A DNA stretch of 64,000 nucleotides. Source: Kwoniella bestiolae CBS 10118 (lineage: Eukaryota > Basidiomycota > Tremellomycetes > Tremellales > Cryptococcaceae). The translations under genes and the position numbers were made by a program. Positions within the stretch are counted from its first letter, which is position 1. Each line of letters opens with the position of its first letter. Where the stretch lies: assembly GCF_000512585.2 (NCBI RefSeq), contig NC_089243.1, positions 1,302,001 to 1,366,000 of the forward strand, read 5' to 3'. The notes beneath the pieces were generated by a model. The model searched no databases. It saw nothing but the letters and a program-made list of their open reading frames with translations, and was not told the origin of the DNA. Below, piece after piece: positions 22,240 through 33,543 of this stretch.

Positions 22240-23776
22240 ATGTCATTAGATAATCTACCTGAACCTTCGATTCAACATAAGTCAGCTTTCGGTCAATTAG
22301 TCACTGGACCTCCTGGAGCGGGGAAATCGACTTATTGTCATGGATTGCATCAGGTGAGTTGGAATTTCTATCTACATCTCTTCACGCCACCATAGGGTCA
22401 TTCTCTATCTTCCTCATCCTCCTTGAGTTCGCATTGAATGCTATACATCTTCGCTCTCACTCATACCACATCTTCACACCAAAAACCAATCGGATAATCT
22501 CATTGATTGACCCCCCAGTTCCTCACAGCCCTCAACCGTCCCATTCACATAATCAACCTCGATCCAGCCGTCCCCAACCCTCCTTACCCATGTTCCATCA
22601 ACATCACCGAACTGATTGACCTCGACTCGGTAATGGATGAATATGGCCTGGGACCCAATGGAGCGATGTTATATTGTCTGGAATACCTCGAAGCGAACTT
22701 TGATTGGTTAGTTACGAGGCTGGATGAGGTGCTGGAGAATGAGGGTGGGAATGGATACGTTGTGTTTGATACGCCTGGTCAGGTTGAGCTGTGGACTAAT
22801 CATGAGAGTCTGAAGAATGTTGTGGAGAGGTTGGGCAAGCTGGAGTATAGAGTGAGTGGATTGATCGAACCGTGATGACTACATCGCTCCCTCTTCTAAT
22901 GTCTACATACGACCTTTCTTCTCGACCTTCCCCCTCCTCCATGACGTATCTTCCTATGAATCCTTACTGCTCTCAGTGGGTTATTGATAGCTGATAATCC
23001 TTGACTCGTCTACAGCTCGCCGCGGTTCACCTCAGCGACGCACACTATATCACCGACGCGTCCAAGTTCATCTCAGTCGTTCTGTTAGCTTTACGAGCGA
23101 TGCTGCAGATGGAGATGCCCCATGTCAACGTGTTGAGTAAGATTGACCTGTTGTCTACTTATGGTGAACTGCGTGAGTCCAAAGTCTACCTCGCATCGTC
23201 ATCTCTCATCCAGAGATCTTGCGCTGACCTTCCTAATTCATTGATCAGCATTCGACCTCAGCTACTACACCGAGGTCCAAGACCTATCATACCTACTTGC
23301 CAAACTTGATTCGGAGCCTCGTGCAGCCAAATTTGGGAAACTGAATAAAGCCATGGTAGAATTGGTAGATGATTTTGGTCTAGTCGGATTCGAGACTTTG
23401 GCTGTTGAGGTGAGTTATCTCTCCCCCTCAGGCGCCCGAACCTCATGGAGGGATGGATGTGAAGGGATTGTAGCTGATGAGTTGTATGTGATAGGACAAA
23501 TCATCAATGATCAATCTCGTAAGATTAGTAGATAAGATGACTGGGTATATTTTCATACCGCACAACCAAGATCAAGAGGGAGATATGAACATGATCAATA
23601 CTCAGGCGTTATTTGGATCGATCATGTCGTCTACTGGTCGGGGTAACGACGTGAGGGACGTGCAGGAAAGATGGTTGAATAATAAAGAGGCGTATGATGA
23701 GTTTGAGAGGGATCAGTGGAGGGAGGAATGGGAGGAGAGGAAGAGGAAGGCTGCGAAACCTGATAATAATGAATGA
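22240..23776 (+). CDS. GPN2: GPN-loop GTPase 2
   Basis: Five exons (22240-22353, 22519-22851, 23016-23172, 23249-23409, 23495-23776) give 348 residues. The P-loop GPPGAGKST is near residue 23. The GPN motif (GPNGAM), the G3-like DTPGQVELW, and SKIDLL as base-recognition motif follow in order. GPN GTPases act as dimers in assembly and nuclear import of RNA polymerase II and III. The length and the FDLSYYTEVQDL segment fit GPN2 rather than GPN1 (which has a long acidic tail) or GPN3. The C-terminal helix is highly charged (EFERDQWREEWEERKRKAA). It may share read-through or termination signals with the gene 118 bp upstream. Confidence 0.93.
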
Positions 23777-25047
23777 TGACAGTCGGGTATAATCATAGTA
23801 AGTAGGGATCAATACATGTTGTATGTCTAGTAATTAAAGTCACTTATGGTGATGGTCATGATATTTATGATTATAATGGTACCATCTTCTTGTGGCGTGA
23901 CCAAACGTCGTGGGACTGGAGTGATTGACATGTGATTCTGGCACACTATGATACATCGTCTTTCACCTACCATGCGAGAACAGTGCTACGGTAAGCCTGA
24001 TCTCACGTCTCGCCCATAGAGACTCATGTGCCTCATTGACATAGAGGCTGCACCAAAGCATTGCATATCAAACGGGACTTTTGGAAGCGTAATGGACAGA
24101 GCGGCCTGCCACAGGGTGCCGTACATCCAAGGAAGCCACAGTCATATCTTGGACACTCAGGTCGAGACGACCCCAGATTCGGACATTTTTGTATACTATT
24201 TTAAAACACCCCCTCTCCAACATGCGCATCGAGCACGACCTTCACCTTGAGCGTTCGGCACCAGCAGAGTATTGCACGAGTAACTTATGCTAATTAAAGT
24301 CTGGGCTTTCGTTACGATCGACCTTTGTGATCTTCTCGGAGTAGCATCGTAAAGTAGCAACTCCGCTCATCTCAGATTGTACATGTAGTCCCCGTGAGGA
24401 TGAAAGGATGCCATGCTGCGGGTGATCTCGTTGCAGGCCAGCCAATTTAATGCACCACGATTTGCTGTGATTGTTTTTCCGACAATTATACTATAACGCT
24501 TGTGGGATGGTACATAAAGAGTGATTGAAAGGATATATCGGTACAGTGCTCCTTCACGTTGCAGACGCTTCCGAATCTCTGTTGAAGTGCCCTTCCCGTA
24601 AACGCCCATTCTCCGTGATCGTCACGGAGCGGTGAGAGATTGTTCTCCACATTCACTCTTTTGGCAACGTGTTATATGTCCCCACTGACACGCCTTTCAC
24701 TGCATCTTTCTTTTGTGCAGAACCGCCTTTGATTGTCATTTCAAGGTCCGTAGAAAAGCGATACAATCTCCTCCACACCCCGCTTCGTTGCGCCTTGCGC
24801 CTTGTCAGGCCTTCAATTCGGACTACAGTAATCATTGGGCTTGCGCGATCTCGGCGGGTATAAATACAGGTCTCTCTCCTGGACGGAGCCATGTACAGTA
24901 TCCTCAGGTGAGAGACATTCCAGATCGACCGTTCTACTCGCCGGTCATCATAATACATAAACGATTACAGTACTGCAGATTACATACTGTATACTTCACT
25001 CAGATATACACATATATATCACACATCGCAACTACACAAAGTCGACC
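23777..25047. other. 1.27-kb intergenic region
   Basis: No supported gene. Open frames on both strands (for example 24653-24958 minus) lack recognisable protein character. Its right end holds a TATA box for the next gene. Confidence 0.45.
24859..24866 (+). promoter_or_regulatory. TATA box upstream of hypothetical gene
   Basis: TATAAATA in a GC-rich context (cggcggg before it), 182 nt upstream of the ATG at 25048. Confidence 0.5.
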
Positions 25048-25728
25048 ATGCAAGCGATCGACAACGAGTCCGGCATCGATTTCGCCGTTTCCGTCGAGGT
25101 GATCTCCTTCTGGAATGAGGATGGCGAACTTCACAGAGCCATCGTCCGGAGCGACAGCTTCGCGATGCCCTCTGAAGGATGTGGGTGGGAATGTGCACCA
25201 AAGCATCACATCGCATCATATGGCCAAGAATTCGATCTAGATCTAAATTCTTTATCGGTTCCGCCTCTCCCCCACCAAGACCTCGAAAGGGGTCTCCGAT
25301 TGTCAGAATACGAAAGTAGCTCGAGATCGCTCCTCGCGGAGGGTACTAAGTCGGTGCTGAGCGAAGCCAAATGGCCAGGTACCCACCGTCATTGCCGGAG
25401 ACGGCCTGGACAGAAACATCGTGTCTGTTTGTCCCGTTGTGAAGGGCGTAGCTCGCTATACAGTGCTGGAAATGGGTTTTGGGGTACGAGATTGCACCCG
25501 GACGAGGCGGAGAGGATGACCAGCTATCCTTTGAATAAGAGGAAGATCAAGACATCCCAGGTATACGTGGATGACAGTTTGAGAGCAGAGGGGACGGAGT
25601 TTCAGCTGGTTCATCGTTGGGAAGGTACTTTGGAGCAGCCCAGTCTGAATGATCAGGATCATGTTGAACCTCCTGGGGATTATTGTCCTGGAGGAGCCGG
25701 ATATGTGGGAGTTCCTTCTGCCGCCTAG
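25048..25728 (+). CDS. Hypothetical protein, 226 residues
   Basis: Intronless frame with an ATG at 25048 and a stop ending at 25728. The first 110 residues are acidic and protein-like (VSVEVISFWNEDGELHRAIV, then a Ser/Leu-rich part). The middle, from about residue 111, becomes Arg/Cys-rich (HRHCRRRPGQKHRVC). Residues 150-210 again look folded (SQVYVDDSLRAEGTEFQLVH). No signal peptide, membrane helix or known domain is seen. The Arg/Cys-rich stretch begins exactly at a GTACCC, so a small intron there is possible. It converges with the minus-strand NmrA-like gene 265 bp away. Confidence 0.5.
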   Translation: MQAIDNESGIDFAVSVEVISFWNEDGELHRAIVRSDSFAMPSEGCGWECAPKHHIASYGQEFDLDLNSLSVPPLPHQDLERGLRLSEYESSSRSLLAEGTKSVLSEAKWPGTHRHCRRRPGQKHRVCLSRCEGRSSLYSAGNGFWGTRLHPDEAERMTSYPLNKRKIKTSQVYVDDSLRAEGTEFQLVHRWEGTLEQPSLNDQDHVEPPGDYCPGGAGYVGVPSAA

Positions 25729-25993
25729 GACCGTATCATCTTCTTTCGATTGTAGTCGTGTGTATAGGTCTACGATATTGGAGCATGCAGTCATGAGCTT
25801 GTTTCGGTTGGTGCAGAGCTCACGACGATACTGTACACCTCTGTAGCGGTGCGAGTGAAGAACTCTATTCGTCAACTCCGCAGGATGGAACACCCGTTGA
25901 CGATCTTGAGGGTACCCATACCATTCTGACCGAATGAACATGCTCATCATATCTCGAGGCAGACACAATCTACGAAACCCCCTATCAGCCTCC

Positions 25994-27126
25994 CTAGATA
26001 TACTTCCTAACCAGCTCCTCAAAACTCTCCCCATGCCAACCATCAACCTCCACCTTCTCCTCCTCTCCCCATACCCCATCACCCCACCTCTTCCAAGCCG
26101 CCGCACCAATCGCAGCTCTCATCTCCCCCAAATCAGCCTCATACCTCTCTTCGGTATATTCCGTCACCTCAGTAGGGTATCCGTGGATCTTAGTCAAGAC
26201 GTCAATGATCTCTTTGCCTGTGGGAGAGTGGTCGTACAGGGTTATTGTCCTATTAGCGATGAGGGAGGGGGATTGGATGAGTTGGGTTAGGGCGTATGCC
26301 AGGTATGGGAGGGTACTGTTCGATGCCTTAATACTCAGCATCCGTTGACCATCTTGATGACTACTAGATCTTTGACCGGTATCAATAAAATGAGAAGAGG
26401 ACGTACGTGATTCTCAGAGGGTTGATAAGTGAGTTACGATACACTTCAACCTTATTCTTCTTCACATCCATACCGAGCTTACTGTGATATCAAAATCGCA
26501 TCAGCACGACTCACCTCTAGCTGCATCCAACTCGCTGTAGAAGTATCTGATTGAAGGAGAGTGAACCTACCCATAACCCAAAACCAACTCATCAAACAAC
26601 GGTAATCTAACATTCGTAACCGGTATACCCAACTCCAATGCCCTATGGACAACTTGCGTCTTAAGTTTGATAAACGGTAAGACAGGGTTCGAAGATTCCT
26701 CCTCGGTCCAACTAACACCAAAATCGGATGGAATGAAGGTTTTTAATCTTTTGGAGCTTGCTAAAGCATCTACAAGGTATTTCTGGGAGGTGAAGCCTGG
26801 GCCCGAGATTGTAGAGCTACAGTGTTTTCATTAGTGCGATCCATCCATATACAGTTTTCAGCCATGCTGTTTGTTGGTATATACACTCACATGAGCACAT
26901 CCAAAACTTCTACCGCATTTATCAATCCCTCCATCCCCGCTTCAATCAATTCCACCACCCTCTTTTCCACTGCCACTTCGAAGGGGATCTTCGACAAATC
27001 CGAAGTAACCCTATGGAGGATGATCAAATTGATCTTCCCATCTCTATGTGCCTCAAGCAATGGTCCAATCAGGGCTGAGCCGACTCGACCGCTGAATCCT
27101 AATAAACCGATATTGAAGTTCGACAT
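25994..27126 (-). CDS. NmrA-like / isoflavone-reductase-like oxidoreductase, paralog 1
   Basis: Four exons (27126-26891, 26816-26571, 26481-26407, 26315-25994) give 292 residues. The Rossmann start MSNFNIGLLGFSGRVGSAL carries the GxxGxxG dinucleotide-binding motif; LIILHR ends strand 2, and KTFIPSDFGVSW is the substrate-side loop of NmrA/isoflavone-reductase proteins. KLKTQV supplies the conserved lysine region, and the C-terminal part contains YDHSPTGKEIIDVLTKIHG. It is expected to bind NADP(H) and act as a reductase or redox sensor; the substrate is unknown. It is inverted relative to the three paralogs at 32.4-37.2 kb, with the same intron positions and phases. The TATA box is at 27227-27221. 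Confidence 0.9.
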
Positions 27127-27989
27127 TATCACCGTAAACAGCTCTCAGCTCTATTGTACTGTATCCAAATGATGTGCTGTAGGAGATAGCCGACCGCCTC
27201 ATTCATCATTTACATCTTTGTTATATACAACCTTGGCCGACGGCGATCTGCCACATCTTACCAAGCATTCCTGCGCCCTCACGTACTCCAGGGACAGCAA
27301 GTGAATCATGGGATCTTGCTTGACAATCGTTCGTGAGTGTTTACATGACAGTGCACACCAAGAAAAGATCCGTTGGAAGATGATTCACAGTCGAGATATG
27401 AGATTACCTCGGCACCGAGCTGAGTAGGGTGGGTAATGATCTGTGTGTAGGATTAGCAATCACAGCTTGAGAGGGATCTGCGCAACGCTGCGGCGTGTTA
27501 TATGGCGGTACATCCACCCAGCCTGTATGCATCACGCAAGACACCAGGTGACTCGATAACCCATGTCACACTATGGTGCGGACGCTCGTTCGATAATCTG
27601 CCATCTGGCGATGGTGTATCATGAAGCAGATTGTACAGTATGATGTAATGATGCAATTCATCTCCAACCCTTCGCCAATACACTACAAACTTTCTTCTTC
27701 TTCCCTTCTTCTACACATCCAATCCCATCGATCGATCCATATATCAAGTTCAATAATAGATATGTACATTAATTTCATCTTCAAGTCTCATCCCCAACCA
27801 TGATCATACCGTATGTACTATTGACTTTTCGACTTTTTGATGCTGCAGAAGAAAGTGTGATGCTTGTTTGAACGTTTGGGATATCAGAAGTATTAGAATG
27901 GAATGATATATGAACAACTAAGAGGGGCCCCATGGGAAATGCAAAGCAGAGAGAAGAAAATTTGGTTTCGAAGACTACGTTTTATTGTT
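27127..27989. other. Upstream region of NmrA-like paralog 1 and 3' region of G3BP-like gene
   Basis: 863 bp without a supported gene. It includes the paralog-1 promoter with TATATAA at 27221-27227 on the minus strand and CCGACGG at 27237-27243. The rest is AT-rich 3' sequence. Confidence 0.5.
27221..27243 (-). promoter_or_regulatory. TATA box with adjacent CCG-N-CGG element
   Basis: Reading on the minus strand, CCG-T-CGG (27243-27237) precedes TATATAA (27227-27221) by nine bases. The TATA box is about 95 nt upstream of the ATG at 27126. A similar CGG-type element plus TATA arrangement occurs at paralog 2. Confidence 0.5.
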
Positions 27990-29870
27990 TTATTGTTTTT
28001 GCCTATCACCTTGGTTCACCTGCGCACCTCCTCGTCCACCTCGCGCACCCTGATTCCTCTGTCCTCCTCGTCCGCCTTGCCCCTGTCCTCCATTGGGTTG
28101 TTGGCCTTGTCTAGGTCCGCCTCGTCCACTGCTTTGCCTTTGACCTTGACCACCTGGTCCCTGAGGTCCATTGTTGACTCGTCGCTCGTCCTTCTCCTTT
28201 CGAGTCTCAAGGTTGATCTTCCCATGTCCCTCAATCTTGATTCCATCTTCACCTCCCTGAGAAGCGGGCAAAGAGGCGATAATGGCCTTTCGGGCAGTCT
28301 CGACTTTGTAGAATTCGACAAAGGCACAAGCTTTGGCTTTGACAATTTCGACTTTCTTAACATCTCCGAATCGCGATACGGCATTCTTCAGGTCATTCTC
28401 GGATAGCGATTCTCCGCCTGCTTGGTTATCTGCTGACCAGTTGGGAAGCTAATTGAGAATATACAAGTCAGTGACCAGTATGCAAAATTGTGAGAGGCAG
28501 ATCCCACTTACCTTGACGAAGCAGTGAGGGGTGTTTACTCTAAGAGCATTGGCATAAGCAGGCGACTGCTTGTCGGCCGAACCCGAGGCAGCTGGAGCAG
28601 CCTCTTCCTTTTTGGGGGCAGCAGTGGGAGCAGGAGCGGGAGCAGAAGAAGCGGCGGCCTGGTTGGAGACAACAGCTGAGGACCAAGCTTTACCACCGGA
28701 TGCAGCGAGGGAAGCCCAGGTCTTGGGCTTGGGTGGAGCAGCAGGTTGGGCTGGGGGAGCAGGAGCGGCAGCGGCGGGAGCGGGGGCAGGAGATGGAGTG
28801 GCAGGAGCGGGAGCGGGAGAAGCAGCGGCTTTGGGAGCGGCAGGTGTGGGTGCGGGTGAAGCTTCGGCAGGGGGAGGGGGAGCGGAGGTGACTGGTTCTT
28901 CAACTGCTGGAGCAGGTTCCGAGGGTGCTACATCCTTATCTGGGACAGAGGCTACGGTAGCTTCCTCCGGTACGGCTTGTTCTTGGACCTCTGCGGGAGC
29001 GGTGATGGGCTCCGGTTCAGGTTCAGGTGCTTTTGCGGGTTCTTGAGTGACTTGCTCAGCAGGTTTCGTCTCGATGTCGACTGGGGCAGGGGTGGGTTCG
29101 GCACCGGCTTGAGGTTGAGGTTCAGGGATTTCCTCTTCAAACTCTTCTTCCTCATCATCTACATCTTCTTTGAGATATCGGAATATATCGTTCAAGACAA
29201 AGTATCCATTGGGTTGTTCGGCGAGGAAGAAAGTTTGGGTGAATTTTCGCCATGGTTGATGGTTATTCGACATTTCACCAATGACGAGGATGATGATCCC
29301 TCCGTTGGCTGAAGATTGCGAGTCGATCGAGTGGATATACACTTTACATTCGTTGTAACCGATAGCAACGATTCGGTCGTGAATTTCCTTTTGACACGAC
29401 AGTTTTAGCAACGCTATACCGCCGGCGACAGAGGAATGCAACCTTGGCAGAAGGAAAGTCTATCCCATGCTACACTTACCTGTTGTCCTAGAGCGACCTG
29501 AGACTCCTCTCCTTCCTCCCCGTGGATGAACGTCGATCGTTTATTGTAAAAGCAGTGGAGACGGTGAGGCTGTTTGTTTACAAAGTTGCTAGATCAAAAT
29601 CTCGTCAGCTCTAGACTCCAAAAATGATGGTCGACAAGGACGAGTGATTTCAGGATAGAACATTCGATTTGGCAGATGCACCGACATGGAGAACCAGGAA
29701 GCGGACTAATACAGTGTCTACCTATCCACTCACTAGTATTGGGGAACGAATTGCCATCCAACGTCATTAGGTTGGATTTTGTTTTGCTGAGCTGAGCCGG
29801 CAGCGGCAGGAGTGGAAGCAGGGATGGTGGTATCGGCATGGCCGTTGGTTTGAGCAGTTGATGATGACAT
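27990..29870 (-). CDS. G3BP-like RNA-binding protein (NTF2 domain + RRM + RGG tail)
   Basis: Four exons (29870-29734, 29588-29480, 29387-28512, 28448-27990) give 526 residues. Residues about 35-175 form an NTF2-like domain (GWQFVPQYYNFVNKQPHRLH, then FTQTFFLAEQPNGYFVLNDI). An acidic stretch (EEEEFEEEIPE) and about 190 residues of Ala/Pro/Glu-rich linker follow. The C-terminal RRM runs from HCFVKLPNW to KACAFVEFYKVETARKAI, then a Gly/Arg/Gln-rich RGG tail. This is the G3BP/Bre5/Nxt3 architecture: a cytoplasmic mRNA-binding and stress-granule protein that also acts as a ubiquitin-protease cofactor in yeasts. RPN12 diverges from it. Confidence 0.92.
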
Positions 29871-30506
29871 AGTGATTTATCTGATAGCCCCATCAGCTAT
29901 GTGACGTCTCATAGAGGAGACCACCAAGGCTTTCGGGGACAAATGATGGGTACTCACGCAAGTTGCTGGTTGATAAACTATTGATGTTGGATTCAAGCAA
30001 TCTATAATTCCCTAAAGTGATAAATTTGCGATATTCGTATACGAGCCAGGCGAGATCGAGTTGGTTCCAGCTGTGGATATGGTTTTGGACGTAAGAGACT
30101 GTTACTGATACTGATGAGTACTGATTTGGTCGTTGGAATGTTGAGGATTATCAAGGAAATACTCGTGAGGTTGGATGAAGTACTAGGATGGAATGATGAT
30201 GAGCAGGTGAATGAGTGGTACTCGTATAGTAGTAATCGGAGATATGGTTGGCATTTGCAAGTGGAGGTCATGTGGCACATCACCCTCACTACTGTTATCT
30301 CTCATCGTCATTGTACATACACGCGTCGTTGATTCATCTATGAGTACTGTTCCTTCTCATTCATCTCCGATTAGACTATTTCATCAATAAAGACCACGAT
30401 TCTGACAAAACTTGCTCTCTCACCTCCAACCTCACATCTTTAAACCAAACGTTAATCACTCACCATTTCATCAATCTCCCTGCCCAACGCATTACACCTC
30501 GTTACA
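29871..30506. promoter_or_regulatory. Divergent promoter region, G3BP-like / RPN12
   Basis: 636 bp between head-to-head genes. The G3BP side may hold a 5'-leader intron; no canonical TATA box or RNA gene is seen. Confidence 0.45.
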
Positions 30507-31797
30507 ATGTCTGTAGACCTGCAACAGTCCCTCTCGGAGCTTCAGCAGTTGTTCGACACACCGGGAGGCTCAAGGGATGAGGTGTCCAAGAGGCTGGCGA
30601 AATTGAAGGTAAGTTTACCTATGCCTATGACTCTTGAATCTCATATCGATCAGCTTGGCTCATGCGTTTCTTTATGATAGCTCGAATTGGCTCAAACAGG
30701 ATTGTACTTTGCCCCACCTACCGCCAATCCACAGGACTTGGTAGCAGCCAGTAAGTACACCGTCCTTCTCTCATATGAACATGCCTATCATGTCTCTACC
30801 ATTCTCATCGTATGGAGCTGACATTCTTATGCTCAATGGCAGGATCAATCCTCGAAATCGGTACATTCCATTCCCTCCGTTCGGGTAACCTCAAATCCTA
30901 CGCACAGTACAATTTCGCTTTACAACCCTTCTACCTCAACCTCTCATCGATCATACCCGAATCACCCCATCGACCTATAACACTGGGTTTACACTTGTTA
31001 GCATTATTGAGTGAAGGGTTATTGACAGAATTCCACACGTTGTTGGAGACCCTTAAGGTGGAGCAGTTGAGTGATATATTTGTTAAGCTCCCTGTTGATC
31101 TGTGAGTGAATGACATCAATTCACAATATATCAGAGCAATTCATATCTACCCGCTTTCCTTCTTGAAATGGGAGGAAGCTTTTGCATCGGTTATATTGAT
31201 CGCTCATGTTATATCTGTGTACGATTTACAGAGAACGATGGTTGATGGAAGGTGCATACAATAAAGTATACAGAGCCAAAGATAGAGTACCAAGAGAAGA
31301 GTTTGGCTTTTTGTTAGAGCGATTAATGAGTACTGTTCGGTGAGTGCGGGCCCTTACTTCACAGTCATCTCGATATTACTCTTTGTCAAGTAACGGCTGC
31401 ATTATCTTCTCTCTTACATTGTCTACAACAGAGCTGACCGACTATAACACCCACCAGAGGCCAAATAGCATCCACCATCGAGACCTCCTACCCCTCCCTC
31501 CCCCTCAAATCAGCAGCCACCCTCCTATTCTTCAAACCCAACGAAACCTCCTCATTGAACGAGTTCACCCAATCTAGAGGATGGGAATTATCCCCTTCTC
31601 AGCAGATTTATACCTTCCCCAACTCTGTTAAACCTGATATTGCCTTGGCTGCTTTACAACAGTCATCGGAATCACAAGGTAAACCGGCGGAGCAGAGTCT
31701 TAGCTTGGAGAAGAATGGGATCAAGAAGGGAACACCGATGATGAATATGGTTGGACCTGCGTTGAAGTTGGCTCAACAGTTGGAAGCTATCGTCTAG
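30507..31797 (+). CDS. RPN12: 26S proteasome lid subunit RPN12 (PSMD8)
   Basis: Five exons (30507-30608, 30681-30750, 30843-31101, 31232-31339, 31458-31797) give 292 residues. The N-terminus MSVDLQQSLSELQQLFDTPG starts a helical repeat region. The middle has RSILEIGTFHSLRSGN, LLALLSEGLLTEFHTLLE and VKLPVDLERWLMEGAYNKV, and the winged-helix PCI part ends in QIASTIETSYPSLPLK with a C-terminal long helix (MVGPALKLAQQLEAIV). This matches RPN12/PSMD8, the last subunit to join the 19S lid and the one that licenses lid-base assembly. Nothing is missing or broken. It sits, with the G3BP-like gene, between NmrA-like paralogs 1 and 2. Confidence 0.92.
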
Positions 31798-32361
31798 ACT
31801 AGAACGAGTGTTGATGTTATGTACCATGTAGTATATAAATGCATTAGATTCACAAGCGTGGATGAGATGATGATGTCCTAGAGACACGGCACAGACTGTT
31901 CTGTAAGGTTGTGAGCTCACAGTACATGCATGTACCAGTGTAGTATGCCTGTTGTAAAGATGAAATAATGGTTGATCCGTCGGAAAGATGGGAGTGTGTG
32001 GACGGTGCACATCAATCGTCCCCGTGTCCGTGCCTTGATGGTGTTATACGAGAGTTATTTAGTCATCCTCATTCCCATATCTATAAGCATATTGATAAGT
32101 GAACAAGTAATCAATAATCAACATTATTATTATCAATACGACTCCTTCAGGGGTTTATTCAGCTACTATCATCTGAAACGATGTGATTATGCATCTCATC
32201 ACTTCGTATGTGGACAGTCCGAGCGGAGAAAAAAGGTATATAAATTATGCGAGTTGACGACCATCTCCCCAATCCCCCTTTTCATTAACCCATCCACCGC
32301 GACTCAAAGATATTGATAGCACTATCCCACTCACATATCAAACAATCAACCCACAATAACA
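31798..32361. other. Intergenic region, promoter of NmrA-like paralog 2
   Basis: 564 bp. It carries TCCGAGCGGA at 32218-32227 and TATATAAA at 32237-32244. No gene is seen. Confidence 0.5.
32218..32244 (+). promoter_or_regulatory. CCG-N2-CGG palindrome followed by TATA box
   Basis: TCCG-AG-CGGA (32218-32227) lies nine bases before TATATAAA (32237-32244), which is 118 nt upstream of the ATG at 32362. Everted CGG half-sites are typical of dimeric Zn2Cys6 regulators; binding is inferred. Confidence 0.5.
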
Positions 32362-33543
32362 ATGTCATCCCCTATCCAAGTAGCTTTCCTAGGCCACAAA
32401 GGCCTTATAGGATCCAACCTCCTATCGCCCCTTCTCAAGTCCCACCAAGAGGGGAAGATCAACTTGATCATACTACATAGACAAGGGTCCGACGTATCCT
32501 CACCCAATATCAGTGGATTGGAGAAAAGGGTGATTCAGCTCGACGAAGAGGGTCTGGAAATCAACAAGGAAGCAATGGAAGGATTGGAGGTCGTCATGTA
32601 AGTTAACCTCACTCGTACGGCAATCCTTTCTCTCTCTCCCCAATATCGAGGACATACTTTGTTCGATACTGATGATCCATCCGTTACAGCTCATCAATTA
32701 CCTCCCCAGCTATCCTCTCTCAAACGTACTTCCTCGAAGCCCTAAAAGGCTCCAAGACTTTGAAAACCTTCATTCACTCGGATTTCGGAGGCAACTTTAC
32801 GTCGGAGGATTTGGCTCACGATGGTATGGCTCTTATGGCGCTCAAACCCAAGGTTGTTGCTCGAGCAGTCGAGCTGGGAGTACCTATCACAAACGTTAGG
32901 ACTGGGATGTTTGCGGAGATTGTCTTTGGGTATAAGTGAGTTGGGTCCATCCGTACTTGGCTCGGACGATATATCACTCGCCGTTCCTTGCCTATATTGC
33001 TTGTGAGTGTACAGTAGTATTGACGATCGCCTCTAGTGCGCTGGGTATCAACGTGAAAGAAAACTCGTTCGAGGTGTACAAAGATAATATCAAGAACCAA
33101 CTTCGAACGACGTAAGTATCCACATCTAAGATTTCACCCTTCCGTTTCGTTGTACACCACCATCCCTCATGATTAAGGGCAGACCAGTACTAACACAATT
33201 CCATATCCCATCCCAAAATAGTACCCTCCCCTACTGGGCTCACGCCCTCTCTCAACTAATCCTCGATCCGCTCAAACTCGCTAACAAGACAATCCAGCTA
33301 TACGACCACACCCCCACAGGCCAGGAGATCATCGATACCCTCTCCAAAATCCATGGTACCCCCACCAAATTGACTCACTATACCACAGAACAATATGAGA
33401 AGGACGTGTTGGACCCACAAAGCGCTATTCAAGCTTCGGTGAAGCGGGCTTGGGGGGAGGATGATTTTGGAGAGGGGGAGCAGCCTGAGGTTAGTGGGTG
33501 GGTGGGTAAGGATTTGGAGGAGCTTTTGAGAGGGTATTTGTAG
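32362..33543 (+). CDS. NmrA-like / isoflavone-reductase-like oxidoreductase, paralog 2
   Basis: Four exons (32362-32597, 32690-32935, 33037-33111, 33222-33543) give 292 residues, the same length as paralog 1. The GxxGxxG variant is GHKGLIG, with a His-Lys in place of the Phe-Thr of paralogs 3 and 4. LIILHRQGSD, KTFIHSDFGGNFTSEDL and VPITNVRTGMF are the family segments; here the substrate loop has HSDFG rather than PSDFG. The C-terminal part reads YDHTPTGQEIIDTLSKIHGTP and ends EELLRGYL. An NADP(H)-dependent reductase role is expected; the substrate is unknown. It is the first of three tandem copies on the plus strand. Confidence 0.9.

Noticed and set aside
24653..24958. Minus-strand ORF of 101 codons in the 23.8-25 kb gap
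   Set aside because: Random composition rich in Arg, Thr and Tyr, no splice-extended partner and no domain.
28570..29046. Plus-strand ORF of 158 codons, Gly/Ala-rich
   Set aside because: It is the antisense of the Ala/Pro-rich linker of the G3BP-like gene; its composition follows from the sense codons and it has no introns or family signs.
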